A stretch of DNA of 64,000 bases from Trichomonas vaginalis G3 (lineage: Eukaryota; Parabasalia; Trichomonadida; Trichomonadidae): the NCBI RefSeq assembly GCF_026262505.1, contig NC_067207.1, forward strand, positions 19,188,082 to 19,252,081, in the 5' to 3' direction. This document shows, piece after piece, positions 10,874 to 18,668 of the stretch. The position numbers and the translations under genes are program-made. The notes under the pieces were generated by a model. That model was not told the DNA's origin and searched no databases. It saw only the letters and a list, made by a program, of their open reading frames with translations. The stretch's first letter is position 1; each line of letters starts with the position of its first letter.

Positions 10874-10891
10874 ATTTTATCTAGAATAAAA
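10874..10891. promoter_or_regulatory. 18-bp bidirectional promoter-like spacer
   Basis: The whole space between the divergent start codons 10873 (minus) and 10892 (plus) is ATTTTATCTAGAATAAAA, nearly palindromic around TCTAGA. Either strand reads T-rich, then TTTTATTCTAGA or TTTTATCTAGA, then an A-rich run into ATG. It resembles the motif before other element genes. Confidence 0.55.
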
Positions 10892-12148
10892 ATGTCAAAT
10901 GAAACAGCGTCTATGAGAGAAATACAACACAACCGACAACTCATTATACAAGCTCTAAATAAGAACACAACAAACTTTTCAAACTATTCTAAGATATCTG
11001 AGTCATTGAAAGAAGGAAACTTAAAACTGACATTAAACCCAATGACAGATGAGTTTCTGTTTCAAGACAATAAGAACCATACTGTCTGTATAAATCCAAC
11101 AAAAGGAACTTTAAACGAGAAACCTATATCTGAACTTCTTTTGAAGGCAGATATTGACAACAAAGCTGACAAAGAGTATGTAGATGCAACAAGAGACTAT
11201 ATTCTCGCATGGACAGATAGAACATACCCACAAAAACACCATACACATAACATCTATGACGTAGATGAACTACCAGCAATGTTAGATGACAAAGCGGATA
11301 AAACATATGTTGACAATAAAATGTCAAGTGAAGTGACAAGAGCTGACAAAGAATATTCTAAAAAGACTCATACACACGATTTCTTCGCAACTGTTGGTAT
11401 AGAAAATATTGCAGGAACGGTTGAAGAACCTGATGGAACTGGTGGGGATGCATTGTATTGGAAACCTCCTAACTTTCCACAAGGTTTAACATCGGAGGAT
11501 GACATAACGACGATGAAATACACTAGATGTAGAAATGTCTATGTCATGGAGGATGAAAACAAAGTTAAATTCACTGCTCAAGATTTATATGACAACAAAG
11601 CTGACAAAACATATGTTAACGATGAGTTAGATAAAAAAGCTGACAAAACATATGTTAACGATGAGTTATATAAGAAAGCAGACAAAACAGAGCTTCAAAC
11701 GTTAAAGACAGAAATACTTCAAACACTATATCCTATAGGTTCTATTTACACGTCAATGAACTCTACCAGACCAGAAGTAGTACTTGGTCTCGGAACTTGG
11801 ACTCAAATAGTCGACAGGTTTTTGTATTGTGCAAACTCTTCAAAGGAAACAGGTGGAAGTAAAACGATTTCAGGTGAAAACTTACCTGCGCACAGTCACT
11901 ACATAGATTTAAGTACATCTCAAGCAGGTTGGCATAAGCATAAATTTTGGGATTGGCACGCCTTGAAAAAAGGTAAAGGATATGATGTTAAAGACAACGT
12001 TCAGTTTGCTATAAATTGTTTCTGGGGTAACACACAGGGAGAAGGAAACCATACACATCGCGTTTCAGGGTATACGCAAACAACAGGACAAAGTAAAGAC
12101 TACATGCCACCTTACATGACAGTTTACGCATGGTATAGAAATGCTTAG
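10892..12148 (+). CDS. fibre-like protein with coiled KAD repeats and phage tail-collar-type C-terminal domain
   Basis: 418 residues, intact. Residues about 85-110, 125-145 and 228-262 carry repeats of the type NKADKTYVNDEL and KKADKTYVNDEL, which are the usual trimeric coiled repeats of bacteriophage fibres. From residue 274 the C-terminus has the hallmarks of phage collar or baseplate receptor-binding domains: LYPIGSIYTSMNSTRPE, LGTWTQIVDRFLYC, GGSKTISGENLPAHSH, further His-rich HKH and HTH motifs, and the terminal MPPYMTVYAWYRNA. These domains typically trimerise and mediate attachment. In a Polinton this argues for a spike or fibre on a virus-like particle. It is divergently paired with the 10873 gene and its stop overlaps the end of the convergent integrase gene by 4 bp. 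Confidence 0.8.
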   Translation: MSNETASMREIQHNRQLIIQALNKNTTNFSNYSKISESLKEGNLKLTLNPMTDEFLFQDNKNHTVCINPTKGTLNEKPISELLLKADIDNKADKEYVDATRDYILAWTDRTYPQKHHTHNIYDVDELPAMLDDKADKTYVDNKMSSEVTRADKEYSKKTHTHDFFATVGIENIAGTVEEPDGTGGDALYWKPPNFPQGLTSEDDITTMKYTRCRNVYVMEDENKVKFTAQDLYDNKADKTYVNDELDKKADKTYVNDELYKKADKTELQTLKTEILQTLYPIGSIYTSMNSTRPEVVLGLGTWTQIVDRFLYCANSSKETGGSKTISGENLPAHSHYIDLSTSQAGWHKHKFWDWHALKKGKGYDVKDNVQFAINCFWGNTQGEGNHTHRVSGYTQTTGQSKDYMPPYMTVYAWYRNA

Positions 12149-13103
12149 TCGTCATTTTCAACTTCTTTAGCATATTCGTCAGGAGTTGTCTTATATTTGT
12201 TAGGAACAGTCTTTGAAAGTATACCACCTTGAACTTTGACAAGTTTGAAACGAGGTCTGACAATAGTAGTTTTATCTTCTGCTTGCAGTCTGTACATTTT
12301 GCCATGTTTGCCTAAAACTTCATAATATTCTCTTGTATACTTTCTTCTATTTTTACGAACACGAATGCGAGTACCTGTCGAGTTCCCATTGTTGTCATAG
12401 TCAATAGTATTTTCATATGGGTCGCGTTTAGGTATTTCTATTTTTACTTTGTCACCTTTCTGAAGTTTGAAGCCTGGCATTCTTTCTTGTTTGTCTCTTT
12501 TGACTAAACTATTAAATATATAGTCTTTCTCTAAGTCAGGGTTGTTTTTCATTTCTTCAGGGGAATGGTTTCCCAAACCTTTTTGTTTACGGCTATTGTA
12601 AATATTTAAAACTTGTCTCATCTTTGCCATGGAGAAATGTCTGTACTTGTCGTCATATGACATTTCATCTACCTCACCACCTTGTGTTGGTTTAAGTCTC
12701 TTAAGATTTTTATACAACTGTCAATGACACCAAGAGCAGAATGGTTTTGGTCGACAATGAAATATTGGTTTACATTTTTTGAACGCAGATAGTTTTTAAT
12801 ATCGTCTGATTTGAAAGAACGTTCACAGTCAGATGTCAGTTTTGTTGGATGGTATTTGTCAACGAATATTGTCAAAGCAGTTTTCACATCTAAAATATTT
12901 TTGGACTGTAATGGTATGGCTTCACAGTATCTTGTGTTTTGACCAACAAATATTAGCCAGTATGGTGGTCCATCTTCTCTATACCTCGGAATGTTTTCCA
13001 AGATATCCATAAACCAAGCATTTGGTGTTGAACTAAAGATTTTTATCATGAGTGCTTTCTTTGTCGCTTTAGAAACATAGGGGTCCTTGTTCGGATTCGT
13101 CAT
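12145..13103 (-). CDS. retroviral-type (rve, DDE) integrase, frameshifted
   Basis: The catalytic core is in the first block (13103-12669, 144 residues): WFMDILEN (first Asp), LTSDCERSF (second Asp) and HSALGVIDS, where the third acidic residue appears as Asp rather than the usual Glu. The frame is lost near 12690 in an AAAAATCTTAAGAG context and continues as the 12717-12145 frame, which begins inside the first and supplies the basic C-terminal domain (KGDKVKIEIPKRD, RVRKNRRKYTREYYEVLG, VRPRFKLVKV, an SH3-like fold as in other integrases). Total length about 318 residues, usual for Polinton integrases. The enzyme would cut and join the TIR ends to target DNA. One indel separates the halves; a correct reading or a sister copy would settle whether it is real. 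Confidence 0.85.
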
Positions 13104-13120
13104 TTTTTACCCTATAAGAA
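13104..13120. promoter_or_regulatory. 17-bp bidirectional promoter-like spacer
   Basis: Only TTTTTACCCTATAAGAA separates the integrase ATG (13103, minus) from the MGLFG gene ATG (13121, plus). In the plus direction it shows the shared TTTTTA plus A-rich layout, in the minus direction TTCTTATAGGGTAAAAA. Confidence 0.5.
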
Positions 13121-13522
13121 ATGGGTTTATTTGGCGCATTAGCAGGAGTTGCATCCAGATTTTTGCCCGCAGTGGGAACAATAGCCAGAGGTGCATTTGG
13201 AATTGGAAGGAAGATTTTGAGTACATTAGGTATACTTAAAGAGAAAGCACAACCTATTATACAAACTGTACAGAAAGGTTGGGATGTAGCACGAGATGCA
13301 GCAAATCTTATTCCAAATCCTGAAACAAGAGGAAAAGTTCAAGGATGGATGGACAATGTTTCCAGACAAGCAGGAAACTACTATAACAAAGCAAATGACT
13401 ACTATAACCAAGCAGGGCACTATATGGACCAAGGTGAAAGATTCTTTAACAGAGGATATAACCATGCACAACAGTGGGTAAACAACAACCAACCGCAACC
13501 GCCTCAAACGTGGGGAATGTAA
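13121..13522 (+). CDS. MGLFG small protein, candidate membrane-active virion protein
   Basis: 133 residues. The N-terminal 45 residues form a hydrophobic Gly/Ala/Leu-rich stretch with scattered basic residues (MGLFGALAGVASRFLPAVG, then IARGAFGIGRKILSTLGIL) that should be an amphipathic membrane-interacting helix pair. A linker helix (residues 45-85) follows, then a Tyr/Asn/Gln-rich repetitive C-terminus with tandem NYYNKAN/DYYNQAG-type repeats and a short proline-rich end. The MG-x-FG start is shared with the gene at 9779, although the rest differs. It is divergently paired with integrase across 17 bp. A role in particle-membrane interaction is inference. Confidence 0.6.
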   Translation: MGLFGALAGVASRFLPAVGTIARGAFGIGRKILSTLGILKEKAQPIIQTVQKGWDVARDAANLIPNPETRGKVQGWMDNVSRQAGNYYNKANDYYNQAGHYMDQGERFFNRGYNHAQQWVNNNQPQPPQTWGM

Positions 13523-13541
13523 ATTTTTTTACTGAGATGAA

Positions 13542-13697
13542 ATGAACAATACAGCATTGAGACAAATGGGCTCAAGATGGATTTGTCGGCTTCCAGCAGT
13601 TACACAACCACGTGTTTGTCAAGTTCTTCCTATACCTCAGGAAGTTTTAGACCGACTTAAAAAACCTAAACAACCAGTTGAAAACAAACCAAACTAA
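13542..13697 (+). CDS. 51-residue basic protein of the Maverick, unknown
   Basis: An ATG follows the motif TTTTTTTACTGAGATGAA. The same motif, nearly identical, precedes the next gene at 13717, which supports both as genuine starts. The product is short and basic with Arg and Pro (MGSRWICRLPAVTQPRVCQ, then LDRLKKPKQPVENKPN). There is no recognisable domain. The gene is too short for most ORF callers, but its promoter and tight spacing favour it. Confidence 0.5.
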   Translation: MNNTALRQMGSRWICRLPAVTQPRVCQVLPIPQEVLDRLKKPKQPVENKPN

Positions 13698-13716
13698 AAT
13701 TTTTTACTGAGATGAA

Positions 13717-14300
13717 ATGACCGAAGAAGTTGAAACGGTAGATTTGACACCACAAACAAAAAGTTCAGAACCATTGTCAAAACCTGTCAAAGAACTTACA
13801 GATGAAGAGAAAATTCAATAATAGAAAGTGCCAGGTCTGGAAATACAAACCCTAACTATAAAGTCACTTTTCATAGAAATGGAACGGCTAGTATCTCAAA
13901 AAAGAAACAGACTCTCACAAATAAAATATTGAAGTCTGAAGGAGCTTTCGAGACAACAGATGGAAAAGTTTACTTCACTGACCAACAGTTCATTATAGAA
14001 CATCTCATTGACTTAGAGTCGAAATATTCTAAACTTTACAACAAACACAAAAAGTTGAAAGGAAAACAAAAACAAATGGCATATGATATTTACGAAGATG
14101 TTGACGACACAACCATACCTGCAAGTGAAGTAAAGTCAGGTGAACCGAAAAGTGACGAAAAACCGATAGAAGAAGGGAAGCCACAAACTGAAGAAAAACC
14201 AAAACCAAAGTTTAGTTTGGAGACTAAACCAAGTCAACCTTCATTAGCTGGTATGGGTTGGCGTCAAAGACTTCTGGTAGCAGGAGGTTATGTTAAGTAA
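13717..14300 (+). CDS. Maverick protein with acidic Pro/Glu/Lys-rich tail, one frameshift
   Basis: The ATG at 13717 follows TTTTTTACTGAGATGAA. The first 34 codons (Thr/Glu/Lys-rich) stop at TAA 13819-13821, but a second frame opens at once (IIESARSGNTNPNYKVTF) and runs without a stop to 14300, so a one-base indel near 13815 is likely. The second block can be read with TTG at 13929, which I reject as a start. The middle (about residues 70-125) should form a coiled coil (LESKYSKLYNKHKKLKGKQK). A repetitive linker (KPIEEGKPQTEEKPKPKF) and a basic Gly-rich end (MGWRQRLLVAGGYVK) follow. No family is recognised. Confidence 0.55.
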
Positions 14301-14348
14301 AGAAAACAGTATATTTTTCAAAAAAATATTTTTTTTATTTTATTTGAA

Positions 14349-14933
14349 ATGTACGCTGAGTTTGTTGGAAAAGACCGTTGGGAAACTTGTTTGTTAGATG
14401 AGAAATATGAAATTCACTGTTGTGAGTCATTTGAAGTCAGAAACAAAAAGACAAAAAGAGTTTTAAGCGGATGGGAGGGAAATAAAGGATATGCTATTAT
14501 GAGGATGGGTGGAAAAAACTATTTTAAACATGTTGTCATTGCAACTCATTTTATACCGAATCCTAACAATTTACCTTTTGTAGACCATATAAACCATATA
14601 AGAAACGACAATAGACTTGAAAACTTACGTTGGGTTACTCGTTCTGAAAACAGTAAGAACAGAGGCAAATTTAGAGATATTGTATTCGAATTTGTCGACG
14701 AACTAGAAGATGAAACAATTGAAATTACAGACTATGGCGAGCATACGTTTGAGTTTTACTACTATAGCGAAGAACAGGACTCTTTCTACTTTTATACCGG
14801 CGTAAACTATAGAAAATTACAAGTATGTTTTACTAAGGCAGGCTATGCTTATGTATACGCTAGAGATACAGATGGAAAATACGTTAAAATACTTCTTAAC
14901 AAATTCAAGAAGCTATATGGCATACCATTTTAA
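14349..14933 (+). CDS. HNH endonuclease (phage-type homing endonuclease family)
   Basis: 194 residues, intact. Residues 60-105 match the HNH signature common in phage and giant-virus free-standing endonucleases: HVVIATHFIPNPNNLPFVDH, then INHIRNDNRLENLRWVTRSE. The catalytic His (VDHIN), Asn and following Asn of the motif are all visible. The N-terminus is a small beta-rich part (CCESFEVRNKKTKRVLSGWE) like the NUMOD4-type region. The C-terminal 75 residues are acidic and aromatic, with no domain I recognise. It lies immediately upstream of the PolB remnant. Such enzymes nick DNA and can drive their own spread into homologous sites. The promoter motif TTTTTATTTTATTTGAA precedes the ATG. Confidence 0.8.
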   Translation: MYAEFVGKDRWETCLLDEKYEIHCCESFEVRNKKTKRVLSGWEGNKGYAIMRMGGKNYFKHVVIATHFIPNPNNLPFVDHINHIRNDNRLENLRWVTRSENSKNRGKFRDIVFEFVDELEDETIEITDYGEHTFEFYYYSEEQDSFYFYTGVNYRKLQVCFTKAGYAYVYARDTDGKYVKILLNKFKKLYGIPF

Positions 14934-14959
14934 AACAGTATTTTTTTATTTTTATAGAA

Positions 14960-17116
14960 ATGCCCCCGTATAGAATGGATAGAAGGTCTGCTAGAATAAA
15001 AGCAGAGTTAGAAAGATATGGTTGGAGACTTTCAAAGAAGTTTAAATATAGGAAGGGAAGACCCATAAAAGTCTATGACAAACTGGCTGGTCTGACCTAC
15101 GAAATGGACTTAAAAACAGCGCGAACCAATTATCCAAACAGACTAGAGAGGTTAGAAGAAGAACGTCTTATGAACTTGCCTTTCGATGTTAGTGAGCCGC
15201 AGGTTGAAGGACACGACGGCTTTGCCAGGTTCTACTGGAAACATAACGAACAATTGCATCCTTTGAGAAGGAAAAAAGGAAAAGGTGAAGACAAACATGC
15301 TCCCATGGAAAGAACAAGATATGCATATGAGAAGTATCGTGAAGTTAGAAGTCAAATTACATCTGGTCGAACCTTTACAGTAAACTTTGACGAAGGAAAG
15401 AACAAAGAAGGCTTCATGGGAGTACTTGCTGCCATTCAAGACGGAAATAAGAAAGGATACAATCTCAGACTAACCGTAACAGATTTGGACGGTCATATAT
15501 ACTATGCGCATGGCAATGTCACAACAGCTGCAATGCTTCTTGACGCTTTCAAGACTACAAAGAGAGAACAAATGGTTGACTCCGACTCAGATATTTTGAA
15601 TGCAATTGAAGGAATTGTAAGCGTGAAGTTCGAATGGTATCAACCTAACCCTCAAGCAGTCAGACAACATGCTGGATACTTCCCGTTCATAAATAAGTCT
15701 GACATTGACTTGACAAGGTATGGAATTTACAATTCAATTGAAACAATTGTCAATGAACCTTGCATTCTTACATGTCTCAGGAACTCTGGTCTTGTTACAG
15801 ATGAGAAGATGAAGTATCTTGAGTCATGTGTGAAGACAAGGTACATTCTCAGAGGTCAATTGGCAAAAATTGCACCGTTGGCAAATGTCAATATCCGAGT
15901 CAGCATACCTACAGCTAAAGCGTTCTTCACATGACGACTATGTTGTTGAGTTTCAATTTACCATGGTTGAAGATTGTAATTGTCCACAACCACTTCATGT
16001 TGAACGAAAGTCTTACAAACCCATTGTTCGGAAAAGGCAAGTGCAAACATTGTCAGAGCTGTAAACATTCTTTTCGAGAAAGGTTTGTTGGAACCAATTC
16101 CAGATGACAAGCTGACAGAAACTTTTGTACCAAAAGACAAACAAACTTTTCATTGTTAGCAAGACCAAAAGTTGTTTCCAGACAAAAGTTCTAGTACAAA
16201 AGAAGTACACAGTTCCAAAAGGAGTTGGATTGTTCGGATACCAACCTGAACCAGAAGAACTTCCAATGAGGTTGCAAGAACTTCAAGATGCTATAAACAA
16301 ACTTCCATTGAGACATCCAATTGACGTCAAATTGTATTGGAGAGCATCTGAGTTAGGTCAGAAGGTTTTATATGAAACAGGTTGCTTCGACGATGTTTAT
16401 GAGATAACAGGAGAAGTTTCTCAGAAGATAAGAGACTCACTTGAATTTCCACGAACTGGTCGATTGGATGCGACAAGTTCGACTCAGATGAAAAGATATA
16501 CTATGTCGACCTTAACGCTGCATACATGAGGTTCGTCCAATATATTCCAACTGGAATTCCAAACGAAGACGGTGAGTTCCCAGGGGAACTATTACAGTTG
16601 GAAAAGTCATACAACAACTGTATGATATTTAGGAAAGCTTCAAACCCCAAACTTGCAATGACATTAAAATTGCTTATGAATTCGACATGGGGGTATTCCA
16701 TTAAAAAACCTCAAGAGATGAAGAGTAAACATTATGAGAAGGTCGACAACTTTGTTGAAAGGTTTTCTCCTTTTGTTTTGAAGTACGAATTCACTCAAGG
16801 TCAAAGTGGCTTAGTAACCACATTAAAACCTATTGTCGAACATTGGTCTTACCCTCAGTTCGCAAAGGCAGTCCTTGACAACTACAACAAATTCTTCTCG
16901 GAAGTCAAATCCAAAGTGAAGGTTTACTATGAGAACATCGATGCACTCATGACGAACGAAGAAGGCTATAACAAACTCATTGAAATGGGTTTAGTTGGTG
17001 AGAAAATGGGCTGTTTTAAGCTAGACAAGGTATTTTCCGAAGTTCATGTCCTCTCCAAGCGTAAGTACTGGGGTATACTTGAAGACGGCACAGAAATAAA
17101 ACATTGCATGAAGTAA
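14960..17116 (+). pseudogene. protein-primed family B DNA polymerase (pPolB), decayed
   Basis: A first open block (14960-15934, 324 residues) holds the N-terminal region typical of Polinton PolBs, with PFINKSDIDLTRYGIYN and a following conserved C.L/K-rich part. After 15934 the coding signal jumps frames at least three times. A block at about 16205-16500 is open (VPKGVGLFGYQ, then LYWRASELGQKVLYETGCF). Palm motif A is readable in the third frame as YYVDLNAAYMR (about 16500-16530). Motif B follows as KLLMNSTWGYSIKKP (16666-16715) only about 45 residues later, far too close for an intact enzyme. Motif C reads YENIDALM where YxDTDS is expected, losing one catalytic Asp. A normal Polinton PolB exceeds 1000 residues. 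Here the span is 719 codons, so segments including most of the exonuclease domain are missing. Confidence 0.85.
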
Positions 17117-17182
17117 AAAATTGCATGAAAAGGCATACCATTTTAAAACGTTTTTAAAACAGTATATTTTTACATATATTAA

Positions 17183-17446
17183 ATGTTTCAGGTTGAAAAA
17201 CAAAGAACAAAAGTAGCAGATACAAAACCGTTAGACTATATCTTTACAAACGCTGGTAGGACTATATCAGATGAAGAAATTTCATCTCGAATTGTCTTTC
17301 ATATACAACTACGGAAAAGTGCTGAAAAAGTATTGAAAAAAGAGGTGGAGCCAAAAATGGCTCGACCTCAAAACAAGCATTTTGTGAAGAATATACCACC
17401 CCGCGGAATTCCGCGGGGTGCTTTTTATACAAAATTCAACAGGTGA
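17183..17446 (+). pseudogene. truncated paralogue of the 10873 gene
   Basis: 87 codons after the promoter motif TTTTTACATATATTAA. The first 27 residues (VEKQRTKVADTKPLD, then IFTNAGRTI) match the N-terminus of the Maverick protein starting at 10873. After about residue 64 the frame enters a 56-bp GC-rich palindromic repeat also found inside the KilA-N gene downstream, and then stops. I read it as a 5' fragment whose remainder was replaced by recombination. A short independent protein is possible. Confidence 0.45.
17377..17432 (+). repeat. 56-bp repeat with GC-rich perfect palindrome, copy 1
   Basis: Contains a perfect 24-bp palindrome at 17397-17420 (half-site CACCCCGCGGAA). The same 56 bases recur at 17797-17852 with one mismatch, inside the KilA-N reading frame in a different phase. 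Such a GC-rich block is exceptional in this AT-rich sequence. Confidence 0.8.
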
Positions 17447-17607
17447 ATTTTCATGAATTTCCTTAAGATAGAAAAAGTGAGTTAAAATGAGATTTTTATC
17501 GTTGTGGTCCGCCGGTTAAGCCACAAACGAATGTCCGACGGTTAAGCCACAAACGAATGTCCGACGTACCACCAAAAAATATTTTTTATTTTTATTGTAA
17601 GAACAGT
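17447..17607 (+). promoter_or_regulatory. short direct repeats and promoter upstream of the KilA-N gene
   Basis: Two tandem copies of GGTTAAGCCACAAACGAATG plus TCCGAC (about 17512-17563) lie upstream of a T-rich segment (TATTTTTTATTTTTATTGTA) that precedes the ATG at 17608. The string CACAAACGAATGTCCGACGT recurs at about 21512-21531 beside the minisatellite. The segment AATTTCCTTAAGATAGAAAA here also recurs near 20212. Confidence 0.5.
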
Positions 17608-18270
17608 ATGACAGTCGAAGCAAAAACGTTCACGAACAAATCTAATGGCGAAACATTCACAAAAGGCACTTATAACGGTATTGAAGTCTTACGTAGAGAC
17701 AAGGATGGTTATATAAATGCAACAAAGATATGTCAGCAGTTTAGGAAAGACTTTAGAAGGTTGTTGGAAAATAAGTCCTGGGAAGAGTATTTTAAGGCAT
17801 TTTGTGAAGAATATACCACCCCGCGGAATTCCGCGGGTTGCTTTTTATACAATGTTAATGCAGGAATTCCGGATGAAATCAAACAGGTTAGAGGAATGTA
17901 TGTAGACCCAAGACTTGTAAACTATATTGCAATGTGGGCTTCTCCAAAATATTGTATAGCAGTTGGAAAAATTATGGACTCCATAGACAAGAAAGTTCAT
18001 GAGAAGTTAGATGAAGAAGAACTTGAAGATACAGTAGAGAATGCAAAACCTTTGTTCGAAGAAGAAGTTAGAAAAAAGTGCGAAAAACAAATAGAACATG
18101 AACGTGAGATATGTTCTGGTTATAGAGATTCTCCATACGAACTAGACCAATGGGAACAAGAAGATTTAAAGAGAGAATTTAGAGAATATGAACTCGCTAA
18201 GATAACATTAGAAGCTGCAGAAGAGAGGTTAAAAGCTTGGGGTCGTTTTGTACAAAAATATTGTGAGTAA
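17608..18270 (+). CDS. KilA-N domain protein
   Basis: 220 residues from the ATG that follows the promoter-like TATTTTTATTGTAAGAAC; an in-frame ATG at 17557 lies upstream of that motif and is less likely. The KilA-N fold is clear: YNGIEVLRRDKDGYINATKI (conserved GYINATK), then Q-F-R-K-D-F-R-R-L, and GMYVDPRLVNYIAMWASPKY. These DNA-binding domains are frequent in large DNA viruses and phages and act as regulators. Between the two halves the frame reads through the 56-bp palindromic repeat (encoding CEEYTTPRNSAGCF). The C-terminal 100 residues are an acidic then basic coiled coil. It is the first of three KilA-N-related loci in tandem. Confidence 0.8.
   Translation: MTVEAKTFTNKSNGETFTKGTYNGIEVLRRDKDGYINATKICQQFRKDFRRLLENKSWEEYFKAFCEEYTTPRNSAGCFLYNVNAGIPDEIKQVRGMYVDPRLVNYIAMWASPKYCIAVGKIMDSIDKKVHEKLDEEELEDTVENAKPLFEEEVRKKCEKQIEHEREICSGYRDSPYELDQWEQEDLKREFREYELAKITLEAAEERLKAWGRFVQKYCE
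17797..17852 (+). repeat. 56-bp repeat with GC-rich palindrome, copy 2
   Basis: Differs from the 17377 copy at one base, which breaks the palindrome near its right end (GCGGGTTG for GCGGGGTG). It is entirely inside the KilA-N coding sequence and keeps that frame open. Confidence 0.8.
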
Positions 18271-18287
18271 ATGAACCATTTATTTTC

Positions 18288-18600
18288 GACAAAAATATAT
18301 TTTAGGGTAGAAGGTTAGATATAACCTGTCTTCTACCCTCTTTTCTACCCTCTTGAATTTTCATGACTTCTTCGTAAATGTTTTGTCAAGACTTCTTCAT
18401 AAATGTTTTGTCATGAATTTCATCGTAATGAGTGTAAATGACCCAAAAATATATTTTAGGGTAGAAGGTTAGATATAACCTGTCTTCTACCCTCTTTTCT
18501 ACCCTCTTGAATTTTCATGATTTCATCGTAAATGTTTTGTCATGATTTCATCGTAAATGTTTTGTCAAGACTTCTTCGTACATGTTTTCTAACCTCATGA
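18288..18600 (+). repeat. two tandem 158-bp copies of the TIR palindrome module
   Basis: Two direct copies spaced about 158 bp (TTTTAGGGTAGAAGGTTAGA begins at about 18299 and 18457). Each carries the inverted repeat GGGTAGAAGGTTA/TAACCTGTCTTCTACCC, then CTTTTCTACCCTCTTGAATT and one or more TTTGTCAAGACTTCTTCGTA-like units. The same order of motifs forms the inner part of both terminal repeats. It fills the space between two KilA-N genes. Confidence 0.85.
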
Positions 18601-18668
18601 GTTTTCCCGAAATAAAAAATAAAGTTGGTTTTTTTAAAAAAATATTTTTTTATTTTTATTGTAAGAAC

